Below, piece after piece: positions 32,210 through 41,568 of a stretch of DNA of 61,432 nucleotides. The DNA comes from Kiritimatiellia bacterium (GTDB lineage Bacteria > Verrucomicrobiota > Kiritimatiellia > RFP12 > UBA1067), in the NCBI GenBank assembly GCA_017406465.1, contig JAFQYM010000016.1, forward strand, positions 1 to 61,432, in the 5' to 3' direction. A program made the position numbers and the translations under genes. The notes below the pieces were generated by a model that saw nothing but the letters and a program-made list of their open reading frames with translations, was not told the DNA's origin and did not search any database. How positions within the stretch are numbered: position 1 is the stretch's first letter; every line of letters begins with the position of its first letter.

Positions 32210-33240
32210 TTGCCTTCCTCCTGAAGCTCGAACAGACGGCGGCGGACCTCCGGCGCCCTGTCGGAAGTCGGGTACTCGTCAAGGAATCGCTGGTACGCGC
32301 TCACCGCGCTGCGCCTCGTGCGCGTGCTGGAGTCGTAGAACTTCGCCGCCTTGTAGGCCTCCTCCTCGAGAAGCGCACGCGCCTCGACGCGGAGCTGCGC
32401 GACTTCCTCCGTCTCTTCTTGGGACAGCTTTCCGGATTCGATCGCGAACGTAAGGAACCCTATCGTGTCGCGCACTCGCTCGCGGTTGTATTCGCAGCGG
32501 CGAAGTACGACCATGCGCGCCTTCGCCTCCCGGTACAGGGCGACCACGGCCTCGGGCGAGTTGGGGAACATGCTGCGGAGGTTTTCGTAGACGGTAGCGG
32601 CGGTCTCCTGCTTGTCCTCGTCCTCGCGCAGCAACGCAACCGTGAGCATCGCCTGCGGGGCGAACTTTGCACCCGGGGCCCTTAGCACCACCGCCTCGTA
32701 GGCGCGACGCACGTCGACCGTGTTGTCGAACCTGAAGAAGAGGATTTTCTTCCCCTCGTCGCGCATGAGCTCGGCAGTCTTGTACATAAGCTCCACGATC
32801 TCGTCGTAGCTGCACTGCGCCGAATAGAAGTCGAGAAGATAGCGGTATTCCGCGAAAGCGTCCTCGGCGTCGAGGAGCTTGCCGAGACATATGTCCGCGA
32901 CGGCCTTCTGGGCCTTCGCCGCCTCGGGCGAAGTCGGCCACTCCCGCACGAGCGCATCGTACTCCTTCTTCGCGCTCTTCCACGATTCCTCAAGCTCGAG
33001 GGAAGCCGCGTACTCGAACTGCTCAGCGGCGGTACCCTTCTTCGGCCCGTTGAACCAGCCGAACCACCGAGGCGTCTTGCGCGACGGCTTCAGCAGCTCG
33101 TCTTCGCTGTCGAACCCGGGATACGCGTCGGTCGCATACCGCACGTCCGGACCGGGGCTCACGCCCGGGGAAACGGCGACGGCGGCAAGCGAACACCATA
33201 GCGCCGCCACGGCAAGAACTATTGCTCTACCAAGATTCAT
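32206..33240 (-). CDS. BamD-like TPR outer-membrane assembly protein
   Basis: A 344-aa protein with a signal peptide (IVLAVAALWCSLAAVAVSPG) and repeated TPR helices (SAKKEYDALVREWPTSPEAAKAQ, FAEYRYLLDFYSAQCSYDEIV, TAATVYENLRSMFPNSPEAV, AYQRFLDEYPTSDRAPEVR), as in BamD/YfiO. A clear lipobox Cys at the mature end is not seen, a difference from classical BamD. It heads the envelope operon. ATG 33240 lies 7 nt from TATAAT without a Shine-Dalgarno site. Confidence 0.78.
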   Translation of the reverse strand: MNLGRAIVLAVAALWCSLAAVAVSPGVSPGPDVRYATDAYPGFDSEDELLKPSRKTPRWFGWFNGPKKGTAAEQFEYAASLELEESWKSAKKEYDALVREWPTSPEAAKAQKAVADICLGKLLDAEDAFAEYRYLLDFYSAQCSYDEIVELMYKTAELMRDEGKKILFFRFDNTVDVRRAYEAVVLRAPGAKFAPQAMLTVALLREDEDKQETAATVYENLRSMFPNSPEAVVALYREAKARMVVLRRCEYNRERVRDTIGFLTFAIESGKLSQEETEEVAQLRVEARALLEEEAYKAAKFYDSSTRTRRSAVSAYQRFLDEYPTSDRAPEVRRRLFELQEEGK

Positions 33241-33247
33241 GACCAGT

Positions 33248-33256
33248 ATTATACCA
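33248..33256 (-). promoter_or_regulatory. Extended -10 promoter TGGTATAAT for envelope operon
   Basis: TGG-TATAAT is separated from ATG 33240 by only ACTGGTC. A start site 6-7 nt downstream of the box would fall on the ATG, which predicts a leaderless mRNA. Confidence 0.8.
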
Positions 33257-33306
33257 AAAAACCATGCCCAAAATCACGGCGCAGATCGGCAAAATTTCCA
33301 CGCCTC

Positions 33307-35379
33307 TCAGTGTACGAAGAGGATTTCGCGGTATTTCGGGAGCGGCCAGCGCGAATCGTCGACGAGACACTCGAGGCGGTCGACGGTGCGGCGGAGGTCG
33401 TTCATCGCGGCGATCTGCGCTTCGTGGCGCTTGCGCGCAAGCGCCGTCTCGAGCCGGTCGCACTTGACGTGCAGGTCGTCGAGACCCGCGCCGAGCTTCG
33501 ACGAAAGAGCGGTGAGGCCGCGGATGCCGAACTTGAGCCCGTCCGACTTCGCCTGCCCGAGCGCCGCCGCGAGCCGGGAGAACTCGTCCGCCACGACCGG
33601 GCGCACCATCGAACGCGCAATCTCAAGCGAAACGGAGGCCTCGATGCGTACGCGGCGCAGGTAGTCCTCGTGCCCTATCTCCCACCGAGAGAGCATCTCG
33701 GTCTTGGACAGGACGCCGTACTTCTCGAAGAGCGCGATGTTCGCCGGATCCCTGAGGGGCGCGAGCGCGGCAGGCGTGTCGTGGAGATTGGGAAGCCCCC
33801 TCTTCGCCGCCTCCTTCGGCCAGTTCGAGGAGTATCCGTCGCCTGAGAACACGACGCGCCTGTGCGCCTTGACGAGACGCTGCAGGAGCTCCTGGAGATT
33901 TTCGTTGAAGTCGCCCTTCATCGCCTCGAGCTTGTCGCAGATCGCGTCTATCGACTCGGCGACAATCGTGTTGAGCACCATCTGGCTCTGCGCGCAGTTC
34001 TGCGACGAGCCAGGGGCGCGAAACTCGAACTTGTTGCCCGTGAACGCGAACGGCGAAGTGCGGTTGCGGTCGGTCGTGTCCTTGGGTAGCACCGGGAGCG
34101 TGTCGACGCCGACGCGCAGCTTCCCGCCCTTCCCGCCGCGGCGCATCTGCCGCGTTCCGCTCTCTATCGAGTCGAGAACGGCGTTCAGCTCGTCGCCGAG
34201 GAAGATCGAGATAATGGCGGGCGGCGCCTCGTTCGCACCGAGACGATGGTCGTTGCCGGCGCCGGCGGTAGACATGCGGAGAATGTCGGCGTGTTTGTCG
34301 ATCGCGCGAATGACGGCGAGGAGCACCGTGAGGAAAATCGCGTTCTCGCGCGGATTTGCGCCGGGCGTAAGGAGATTGCGCCCGCCATAGGCGACCGACC
34401 AGTTGCAGTGCTTGCCAGACCCGTTGACGCCCTTGAAGGGTTTCTCGTGGAGAAGGCATACGAGCCCGTTGCTCTCGGCCGTCTGGCGGAGAACCTCCAT
34501 GATAAGCATGTTGTGGTCGACGGCGAGGTTCAGGTCCTCGAACATCGGCGCGAGCTCGAACTGCGCAGGCGCGACTTCGTTGTGGCGCGTCTTCGCAGGA
34601 ATGCCGAGCTGCCACAGGCGCTGCTCGACCTCGGTCATGAACTTGAGGACACGCGGCTTGATCGCGCCGAAGTAATGGTCGTCAAGCTGCTGGTGCTTCG
34701 CGGGCGCAGCGCCGAACACCGTGCGCCCAGTCTGCAGGAGGTCCGGGCGCTTCAGGTAAAAGCGCCTGTCGACGAGGAAATACTCCTGCTCGGCGCCAAG
34801 AGTGACCTCGACATGCGCCTTCGGCTGGGAGAACTTCGCCATCAGCCGCTCCATCGCGCGGGTGAGCGCCTGGAGCGAGCGGAGAAGCGGCGTCTTCATG
34901 TCTAGCGTGTCGCCGGTGAACGAGCAGAACGCCGTCGGTATGCACAAGGTCGCGCCGTTCTCGTGGCGCTTCACGAAAGCGGGGGAAGTAGGGTCCCACG
35001 CCGTGTAGCCGCGCGCCTCAAAAGTCGATCGTAGCCCGCCCGAGGGGAACGAGCTCGCATCTGCCTCGCCGCCGATCAGGTTTTTCCCCGAGAACCTCTG
35101 CACCGCCTGCGCCGGACCCGTCGGCTCAAGGAAGGCATCGTGCTTCTCGGCCGTGCCGCCGGTAAGCGGCTGGAACCAGTGGGTGAAGTGGGTCGCGCCC
35201 TTCCCGACGGCCCAGTCCTTCATGCCCGCCGCGACCGCGTCGGCAATCGACGGATCAAGCGGCTTCCCGTCCCGCATCGTCGCAAGCAGCTTCGCCGCGA
35301 CTTGCTTTGGCAGGAACTTGCGGATCGCCTTCTCGGAGAACACGTCTTCCCCGTAGCCCTTCATGATTGTATCGCTCAT
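33307..35379 (-). CDS. glnN: Glutamine synthetase type III
   Basis: A 690-aa enzyme, the length of the GSIII class. The start MSDTIMKGYGEDVFSE at 35379 has GAGGAG nine bases upstream; longer readings run into the preceding gene. Motifs: KGATHFTHWFQPLTGGTAEKHD, LGAEQEYFLVD, KTRHNEVAPAQFELAP, FKGVNGSGKHCNWSV and NRTSPFAFTGNKFEFRAPGSS. It makes glutamine from glutamate, ammonia and ATP. It trails the ABC-type GldFG operon by 5 bp, an odd pairing. Confidence 0.95.
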   Translation of the reverse strand: MSDTIMKGYGEDVFSEKAIRKFLPKQVAAKLLATMRDGKPLDPSIADAVAAGMKDWAVGKGATHFTHWFQPLTGGTAEKHDAFLEPTGPAQAVQRFSGKNLIGGEADASSFPSGGLRSTFEARGYTAWDPTSPAFVKRHENGATLCIPTAFCSFTGDTLDMKTPLLRSLQALTRAMERLMAKFSQPKAHVEVTLGAEQEYFLVDRRFYLKRPDLLQTGRTVFGAAPAKHQQLDDHYFGAIKPRVLKFMTEVEQRLWQLGIPAKTRHNEVAPAQFELAPMFEDLNLAVDHNMLIMEVLRQTAESNGLVCLLHEKPFKGVNGSGKHCNWSVAYGGRNLLTPGANPRENAIFLTVLLAVIRAIDKHADILRMSTAGAGNDHRLGANEAPPAIISIFLGDELNAVLDSIESGTRQMRRGGKGGKLRVGVDTLPVLPKDTTDRNRTSPFAFTGNKFEFRAPGSSQNCAQSQMVLNTIVAESIDAICDKLEAMKGDFNENLQELLQRLVKAHRRVVFSGDGYSSNWPKEAAKRGLPNLHDTPAALAPLRDPANIALFEKYGVLSKTEMLSRWEIGHEDYLRRVRIEASVSLEIARSMVRPVVADEFSRLAAALGQAKSDGLKFGIRGLTALSSKLGAGLDDLHVKCDRLETALARKRHEAQIAAMNDLRRTVDRLECLVDDSRWPLPKYREILFVH

Positions 35380-35384
35380 ATCGT

Positions 35385-37085
35385 TCACTCCTCGACAATG
35401 TCCGCCGAAAGGTCGTATACGGCCGATTCCGGCAGGACGAACACGGCATCCGACGCACCGACGGTCGCGAAGCACCCGCCGTCCGTCGCATCGCCGACCA
35501 GAATGTTGCGCCTTATCGCGTCCTCGCGCTCAAGGTCTATCGCTACAGTAAGCCGCGGCTTGTCAAGCCCATAGCCGCCAAGATCGTCCGCCGACACCTT
35601 TAGCTTCACAATCCTCCCGGCCTCGAGAGGATTCACGACCCCGAGGACGCGCGTTACGCCGCTTTCCGAGGCCTTGCCTGGAACTGGCGACACCTCGACG
35701 CTCCAGGCGCTTCTGTCGCGGTCGTAGACAACCGACTTCGTCCCGTTCGTGTCGGAACCAGTGACGGAAAGCCGCCTCACGGACGAGGGCTCTATCTTCA
35801 GTATCTCGAGACTGCGGAAGTTCTCGAGCCGGAAATTGCTCCCAAGCGATTCACGCGCCACGCGGATCTTGCGCTCGTCGCCGGAGATCGATATCTCGAC
35901 GCCGCTATCGTCTGTGTCACCGCCGCGAAGCGCAAGCAGCGTCGAGACAAAAGCTTCCACGACGGGAAGCGAGGCAGCCGCCGAGACGGGGGAGTCCATG
36001 CGCCACGAGCCGTCTTCGTTCTTCGCGAGCATGCATGCGACACCGCCGTCCGCAATCGAGATGCTGGAGACCTGCGACGGCTCGTAAGGGAAAAGACGCG
36101 CATCGCCGAAGGCGGCGTCGCCCGAAGACGCCATGTCCTTGAGCGCCTTGTCCACGGTCACTATCGCAGTGCCGTTGTGGACGAGCGCATACACGAGCCC
36201 TTCGCCTGCATCCGAGCCGAAGGAGATGCGCCTGTCGGATCCATCCGACCCCTTGAGAAGCAGCGTAATCGCCCCTTCTGGCCCGAGGCCGTACCCGGCA
36301 AGAAGCGCGGACGACGCTTCGCTGACCTCGTTAGACGCGCCGACGGGCCACACGAAGTCGACGGCTGTCGCGCCCATGACATCCGTCAGGAACTTCTTGA
36401 TCTTCGGGGCCGCGGCAGGCGTCGACGTCGCGTCTGGCGAGGAAGCGATCTTGGCCCAGCCGTCACCTTCCCTCTTGAAGCGCAGGAAATCGCCGGCGCC
36501 GCGCTTTACATCGAAGGACGCCACCGACTCCTCGCCGGCGGAGAACAGCGCGCGGCTGCGGAAGCCGGAAGCGGGCACGTCGACCGCGGCAACCGTGTTC
36601 GAGGGGACGATGTACACGAAATGGGCGCCGTCTATCGCGGCATAGACGCCAGACTTCGTCGGCGTAGGCGAGCCGAAGGATATCGTGGTCTCTGTCGTCC
36701 CCGCCCTCACGCGTACCGAAAGCCACGGGTTCTCGAGCCCGAAGTCGGCGCGAGTGCGCCCGATCTTCAGGATGTCCTGGTCGCCGAGGGAATCCTCAAA
36801 CGGCTTGTAGGCGAGCGCGTCCAGAAGCTTCTTAACGACAGTTTCGTCGACGCTCCCCGCAAACGGCTCGACGAGACGCCAGGTTCCGGTGTGCGTAAGG
36901 ACCGACTCCACGGCGCCGTTCCGGGATATCGAGATCAGCGACACGGCGTCGTCTGGAACTGCGAGGAGACTCGTGCGCTGCACGATAGCCGTATTCCGGG
37001 AGTCGTTGAGCGACAGGAGGACATGCGCTCCGGCGAGCGCCGCTATGCCGACGAGGAGCCAGACGATTATCCGCATGTTCTTCAT
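35385..37085 (-). CDS. DUF4340 domain membrane-anchored protein
   Basis: A 566-aa protein with one N-terminal membrane helix (IIVWLLVGIAALAGAHVLL) and a large periplasmic beta-rich part with repeated DUF4340-like units (GTWRLVEPFAGSVDETVVKKLLDAL, DFGLENPWLSVRVRAG, GYGLDKPRLTVAIDLE). The family commonly accompanies GldG-type ABC exporters. It overlaps the GldFG stop by 4 nt (ATGA). It probably acts as a periplasmic accessory of the transporter. Confidence 0.85.
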   Translation of the reverse strand: MKNMRIIVWLLVGIAALAGAHVLLSLNDSRNTAIVQRTSLLAVPDDAVSLISISRNGAVESVLTHTGTWRLVEPFAGSVDETVVKKLLDALAYKPFEDSLGDQDILKIGRTRADFGLENPWLSVRVRAGTTETTISFGSPTPTKSGVYAAIDGAHFVYIVPSNTVAAVDVPASGFRSRALFSAGEESVASFDVKRGAGDFLRFKREGDGWAKIASSPDATSTPAAAPKIKKFLTDVMGATAVDFVWPVGASNEVSEASSALLAGYGLGPEGAITLLLKGSDGSDRRISFGSDAGEGLVYALVHNGTAIVTVDKALKDMASSGDAAFGDARLFPYEPSQVSSISIADGGVACMLAKNEDGSWRMDSPVSAAASLPVVEAFVSTLLALRGGDTDDSGVEISISGDERKIRVARESLGSNFRLENFRSLEILKIEPSSVRRLSVTGSDTNGTKSVVYDRDRSAWSVEVSPVPGKASESGVTRVLGVVNPLEAGRIVKLKVSADDLGGYGLDKPRLTVAIDLEREDAIRRNILVGDATDGGCFATVGASDAVFVLPESAVYDLSADIVEE

Positions 37086-39148
37086 CCGCGTCGCCTCCTT
37101 CTGGCGGCGACCGCCATCAGCAGCAGAAGGACGACGAAGGGAACGGCGCCTGCGACGACCGCGGCAAATCTGCCGCGCGCCACACGGTCCAAGCCAGTGG
37201 CAAGCACGTTAGTCTCGGCACCGCTCGCGACCGACGCGTCAGTTCCAGAGAGATACGCTACGCAGTTGAGGAAGAAGTCGCGATTGGCGTTCGCGCGGGC
37301 TCCAAGCTGCCCGTTCATCACGAAGCCGGCGTCTCCTATCGCCACTATGCGCATAGGCCGTATCGAGAGGTCTGCACCGGCTCCGACTCCGCGCTCGACC
37401 GCCGCCGCGACGACCGCAGTCCCCGCCTTCGCTAGCGGCGTGAACTCGATGCGGTCAGCGCCAGACCCTGTCTCGGCGGCAGCAGACGGCATGAAGCCGA
37501 TAGGACGCTCGAGAACTATGCGCGAGCCCTGAAGCGGCTTCGATATCGCATGCTCGGAAAACTCGCCGACTATGAGATCGGTTCCGGAGATAGACTTCGC
37601 TCCCGCCGTCGTCGCCGGCGAAGGCCTTAGGCCCCAGCCGGGAAGAAGCGAGGCGACACCGCCAGAATCTGCCGCCGCGAGAAGGACGAGAAGCCGACCT
37701 CCGGCGCGGAGATATGAATCTACGCGGCCCGCCTCGGCGCGGGAGAAGTCCTCCTTCGCACCTGCGACGACTATAAGCGCACAGTCGGAGGGTATCTGCG
37801 CATCACCCGCGAGGTCAATGGCGACGTTCCTATATCCCTCGCGCGAAAGTTCGCGGGCGATGTCGCTCATCCCGAAGGCGCCATACTCGTCTCTCGCCGC
37901 CTCACCGTGGCCGACCGTCCAATAGACGTTGCGCCTCTGCGGCGGCATCGTCAAGCTCTGGATGGTCGATGCGCATATCCTCTCGCCGTACCCGTCCGCG
38001 AGAGGCAACACGACGTTGCGGCGCCCCTTCTCGAAGACAAGACTTCCCTCGGTCGCGCCGAGGCGAACAAGACGTTCGGCAGGGCCGAGGTCCCAGAGCG
38101 GGTCAACGAAGCGAAGGTCTATCTTGATGCCGCCGAGCGACGCGGATTCGCGCTGCAGCTTGCGGAGGAAATGCCCCACCGGCCGGAAGCGGGCGTCCTT
38201 GCGCGGAAGGAAGCAAGTGACGGTCATTTCGCCGTGCGCATCGGCGAGAACGCCGCGCGTCCTCGCGGAAAACTCGGTCTCGACATTCCCGACGGGAAGG
38301 TCCATCTTCGTGTCGAGGCGGTTTACGAGCTCGACGGCGAGACCGGTGAAAATGCCGGCGAGAATGAGTGCAAAGGTGGTGGAAAGCCTAAGCGAACGGC
38401 CGCCGCGCCCCCCAAAGCGGCATACTGCAATGTTCTTTGAGGCGGCAAAGAGGAAGAATGACGAAAGGAAGAGGTACGAAAGGACCGTCCCCGACGAGAA
38501 GAGCCCCGAAGACATGTCGACGACATGCGCGTCGAAAAGCATCTCGCCGAACGCGGGCCTTCCAAGCGGCGCCCAGGCGAGGAGCGCGGCCCATCCGCCA
38601 CGCGGGATGCCGACGAGAAGGATGAGCGACGCGAACGCGGCGGCGGCGGCATGGCGAAAGACGGAACTCATCGCCACCGACACCGCGCACCAGAGCATCC
38701 CCTGGAGCATGAGCGCGAAGAACGCAGGACAGAAGCCGAGAACCCCCACGCCCGCAAGCGCAGACGGCGCATAGACGCGAAGCGCGACAACCATCGTCGC
38801 AAACGAGATGAACGTCGCGAACACGAGCATCGTGAAAACGCCGAGGAACTTGCCGATGGTGAATTCGCGCTCCTTCACGGGCGCCGTCAGGAGAAGCTCG
38901 ATGCGACCCGACTGCAGTTCGTCGCTCCACACGTCCATCGCGAGAAACGCCGCGAGCGCCGGAAGAAACGGCGCAACGGCAGACGCCCAGACGGAAGCGA
39001 CGGAAATACTCACGCCCTCGGCCGCGTCGAGACGGAACGCGAAGAGCGCCGCCGACGCCGCGAGAAAGCCGCTTATCGCAAAGCCGGTAGAAAAAAGACT
39101 TCTCGCACGCCCGATCGTGCGGCTCCACGTGACGCGCACCGGGCTCAT
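37082..39148 (-). CDS. ABC transporter permease fused to GldG-like auxiliary domain
   Basis: A 688-aa protein. Residues about 20-245 hold six hydrophobic segments of an ABC-2/GldF permease (WSDELQSGRIELLLTAPVKERE is the family signature). Residues about 260-660 are the GldG/ABC_transp_aux domain (FSARTRGVLADAHGEMTVTCFLP, ARELSREGYRNVAIDLAG, RAGGRLLVLL), closed by a final membrane helix. GldF and GldG are separate genes in Bacteroidetes; here they are one. It overlaps the ATPase gene by 4 nt. The substrate is unknown. Confidence 0.85.
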   Translation of the reverse strand: MSPVRVTWSRTIGRARSLFSTGFAISGFLAASAALFAFRLDAAEGVSISVASVWASAVAPFLPALAAFLAMDVWSDELQSGRIELLLTAPVKEREFTIGKFLGVFTMLVFATFISFATMVVALRVYAPSALAGVGVLGFCPAFFALMLQGMLWCAVSVAMSSVFRHAAAAAFASLILLVGIPRGGWAALLAWAPLGRPAFGEMLFDAHVVDMSSGLFSSGTVLSYLFLSSFFLFAASKNIAVCRFGGRGGRSLRLSTTFALILAGIFTGLAVELVNRLDTKMDLPVGNVETEFSARTRGVLADAHGEMTVTCFLPRKDARFRPVGHFLRKLQRESASLGGIKIDLRFVDPLWDLGPAERLVRLGATEGSLVFEKGRRNVVLPLADGYGERICASTIQSLTMPPQRRNVYWTVGHGEAARDEYGAFGMSDIARELSREGYRNVAIDLAGDAQIPSDCALIVVAGAKEDFSRAEAGRVDSYLRAGGRLLVLLAAADSGGVASLLPGWGLRPSPATTAGAKSISGTDLIVGEFSEHAISKPLQGSRIVLERPIGFMPSAAAETGSGADRIEFTPLAKAGTAVVAAAVERGVGAGADLSIRPMRIVAIGDAGFVMNGQLGARANANRDFFLNCVAYLSGTDASVASGAETNVLATGLDRVARGRFAAVVAGAVPFVVLLLLMAVAARRRRRG
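37161..37176. repeat. GCGGCAAATCTGCCGC motif in GldFG gene
   Basis: Member of the 16-bp family; encodes GRFAA near the last membrane helix. Confidence 0.75.
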
Positions 39149-39855
39149 GCTGCGCCCCCCTTCAGCACTGCGGCAAGCCGCCCGCGAAGAGCGGCCCTGT
39201 CAACGCCGACCGCCGACAAAGAAGACGCTATCACGCCGTCCTTGAGGACGAAGAACATCGTCGCCCACTTCGCGAAATCGTCAAGCTCGTGACCAGTCAC
39301 GATGACCGAAGAAAACGCAGCGGCGGCAGAAAGCACCGATCCTGCGGCTTCGCGCATGTCACTGTCGAGCCCCGCGAGAAAATCGTCGAGAAGAAGAACG
39401 CGAGGCCTCAGCAGAAGAGCGTCGGCAAGCGCGACACGCTTCTTGAGCCCTGCGGAGAGACTGCCGATCGGGGCGCGAAGGAGATCGGAGATGCGGCACA
39501 TTTCACAGGCCTCATCCACGCGGCGGCGGATGCGCTTCACCGGCTCGCCCTTCAAGGCGGCGCGATAGTTGAGGTATTCCTTGACGGTCATGTCCTCGTA
39601 GAGGGCAACATGCTCGGGCAGATAGCCGAGCTGGCGGCGGTAGCGAAGCGGCCTCGCGAGCGCGTTCTGGCCGTCGACCATAACGACGCCAGAGTCTGGC
39701 GCGACAAGGGTCGCAAGCACCTTGAGGAGCGTCGTCTTGCCAGCGCCGTTCGCGCCAATGACGCAAACGACCTCGCCGGGCGAGACGACGAACGACACAT
39801 CCCGCAAGACTTGCTTCTTGCGGTAGGTAAACGCGATGTTTCGCACTTCGAACAT
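39145..39855 (-). CDS. ABC transporter ATP-binding protein (GldA-like)
   Basis: A 236-aa ATPase. The start MFEVRNIAFTYRKK at 39855 begins the family homology; a TTG at 39864 would lie almost on the promoter. Walker A GANGAGKTT, Q-loop LGYLPEHVALYED, signature LSAGLKKRVALADALLL, Walker B RVLLLDDFLAGLD. It energises the fused GldF-GldG permease that overlaps its stop. The start lies 10 nt from TATAAT. Confidence 0.92.
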   Translation of the reverse strand: MFEVRNIAFTYRKKQVLRDVSFVVSPGEVVCVIGANGAGKTTLLKVLATLVAPDSGVVMVDGQNALARPLRYRRQLGYLPEHVALYEDMTVKEYLNYRAALKGEPVKRIRRRVDEACEMCRISDLLRAPIGSLSAGLKKRVALADALLLRPRVLLLDDFLAGLDSDMREAAGSVLSAAAAFSSVIVTGHELDDFAKWATMFFVLKDGVIASSLSAVGVDRAALRGRLAAVLKGGAA

Positions 39856-39865
39856 TGTCCGCAAT

Positions 39866-39874
39866 ATTATACCA
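39866..39874 (-). promoter_or_regulatory. Extended -10 promoter TGGTATAAT for ABC/glnN operon
   Basis: Perfect TGG-TATAAT, 10 nt before ATG 39855; predicted leader at most 4 nt. The rest of the gap to 39968 holds nothing I can name. Confidence 0.78.
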
Positions 39875-39968
39875 AAAATTGCGGGGCCGCAGACCGACCG
39901 TCAGAAAAGGTGTGCGGTTTTTTGACCATGCGGCATTCATGTGGCACCGAGCCTCTAAAGAGACACTA

Positions 39969-41405
39969 TTAAAGGTTAAAGAGCTGACTAAAAGGGATTA
40001 TGGCGTCGAAATATCCGTCTGCCTCGACAATCGGCGCGAGGCAACCGTCATATACAAGCGCAGTGCGCACCGACACACCGTTGCGCTTGGGCAGTCGACG
40101 AACCTTTTCAGCCACTTCGTCAATGACGTCTCGGCCAATCTCCCTGCGGCGCTTCATCTCGACTATGCATATCGATCTTCGGGTCTGTATCAGCAAATCG
40201 ATCTGCACACCATTCCTGCTGCCGTCACGCGACGCCTGACGCCTGTAAGGAGCGGCAGACAATACCTGCGCATTGCCTAGTCCAAGCTTCTCGATAATGC
40301 TGCCAAGATTCGCGAGCACCAAATTCTCGAACTGAAGACCCATTATGGCATCCCATCCGTCAAGGCTGTCGAGCGAGCCAAACGCAAACGCATTGCGGTC
40401 GATTACGTCCTTTACCGGCTCGATATACTTTAGGTAGAACCGCGAGTAGTTGTCGTTTAGCCTGTATAGCGACTCCCTGACGTTCTTGCCGCTCTGCGGA
40501 TTCACGCCGCCGTCACAGGCCACAAGTCCGCATTCCTTTAGCTGCGCAAGAGAATCAGAAATGCGACCGCCGCGCTCAATGCCGATCTCCAGGGCGATTT
40601 CACTTACGCTACGCGGCTCTCCCCTTAGGCAGCGAAGAACCGAGGCGGTAAACTGAGGCTGCTGCGTAATCACATCCGAGAACATCTCGTCGAAGTCTTC
40701 ACGCAACGGACTCTTCGGAAGGAAGCACAAATTGCGAATGTTTTCGTTCGCCGATGCGGCAGGATCGATTTCTTCTAGGTAGCGTGGCACTCCGCCGGTT
40801 ACGGACAGTACGTCGATTATCTCCCTCGTGTCAATCCGTTCGGCCGCCTTTCCCCAGAACTTTACGCATTCGCAGACAGGAAGCTCCGGCACTACAATGT
40901 CTAGAGAGCGTCTGCCATAGAAGCTACCATCCTCAAGTATGTTGTCCCTTATCCACGAGGAAACGCTTCCACACAAAACGAAAACCAGCTTTGGATGCTT
41001 CTTGAAATGGTCGTCCCACGCACCCTTCAATATCCCGGCAAACATTGGATCGTAATGCGCCATCCACGATATCTCATCGAGAAGGACAACCGTCCTCTCA
41101 TTGTCGCGGATTTGCCCATCTAGACGAATGAATGCGTTTAGCCAGTTGTTTGGAACCGAAGAATCGCATCCTGTCTGAGCGGCAAGTTTCATCGCAAAGT
41201 TCTCAAGCTCCTTGCCGTTGTTAAGCTTCGGCCTTGGCTTTATACCTTCAATCTTTATGAAACGCGCTTTGGCTCTTTCGGCAAACTTTTCAATCAATGT
41301 CGATTTCCCAACTCTACGTCTGCCCCTACAGGTTACAAACGAGGATGTCCTCTTCTTGAAAAGAGACTCCATGCGGTTAATAAGATCATCACGACCAAAA
41401 AACAT
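39969..41405 (-). CDS. AAA ATPase with PD-(D/E)XK-like C-terminal domain (ATPase_2/DUF234 type)
   Basis: A 478-aa protein. Walker A GRRRVGKST near residue 30 and Walker B RTVVLLDEISW near 110; a winged helix follows (SVSEIALEIGIERGGRISDSL); the C-terminus has IDLLIQTRRSICIVEMKRR with a D...ExK nuclease-like pattern. The family is widespread, often in selfish or horizontally moved single genes; its function is unsettled. It has a perfect AGGAGG and a normal leader. Lower GC than its neighbours and flanking palindromes suggest acquisition. Confidence 0.85.
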   Translation of the reverse strand: MFFGRDDLINRMESLFKKRTSSFVTCRGRRRVGKSTLIEKFAERAKARFIKIEGIKPRPKLNNGKELENFAMKLAAQTGCDSSVPNNWLNAFIRLDGQIRDNERTVVLLDEISWMAHYDPMFAGILKGAWDDHFKKHPKLVFVLCGSVSSWIRDNILEDGSFYGRRSLDIVVPELPVCECVKFWGKAAERIDTREIIDVLSVTGGVPRYLEEIDPAASANENIRNLCFLPKSPLREDFDEMFSDVITQQPQFTASVLRCLRGEPRSVSEIALEIGIERGGRISDSLAQLKECGLVACDGGVNPQSGKNVRESLYRLNDNYSRFYLKYIEPVKDVIDRNAFAFGSLDSLDGWDAIMGLQFENLVLANLGSIIEKLGLGNAQVLSAAPYRRQASRDGSRNGVQIDLLIQTRRSICIVEMKRRREIGRDVIDEVAEKVRRLPKRNGVSVRTALVYDGCLAPIVEADGYFDAIIPFSQLFNL

Positions 41406-41436
41406 ATAAACCTCCTATATCGCCTTTTGCGACAAA

Positions 41437-41445
41437 ATTATACCA
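41437..41445 (-). promoter_or_regulatory. Extended -10 TGGTATAAT for AAA ATPase
   Basis: TGG-TATAAT with a 31-nt leader containing AGGAGG (41412-41417) before ATG 41405. A useful contrast to the leaderless units. Confidence 0.7.
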
Positions 41446-41474
41446 TATTTTCGCATATTATATCAAGGTCGATT

Positions 41475-41564
41475 TGTCACATTATTGGCATTTCCTTAAT
41501 AATGTGACAGATTTTTAGCATCAGAATCTTGTCACATTATTGATATCTCCTTAATAATGTGACA
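41475..41564. repeat. Two 35-bp palindromes at 55-bp period
   Basis: TGTCACATTATT and AATAATGTGACA form perfect 12-bp arms with 11-nt spacers, once at 41475-41509 and again at 41530-41564. Each is followed by GATTTT. They fill the gap between the ATPase promoter and the gutted AraC gene. They could be element ends, operators or a double hairpin. Confidence 0.85.
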
Positions 41565-41568
41565 GATT

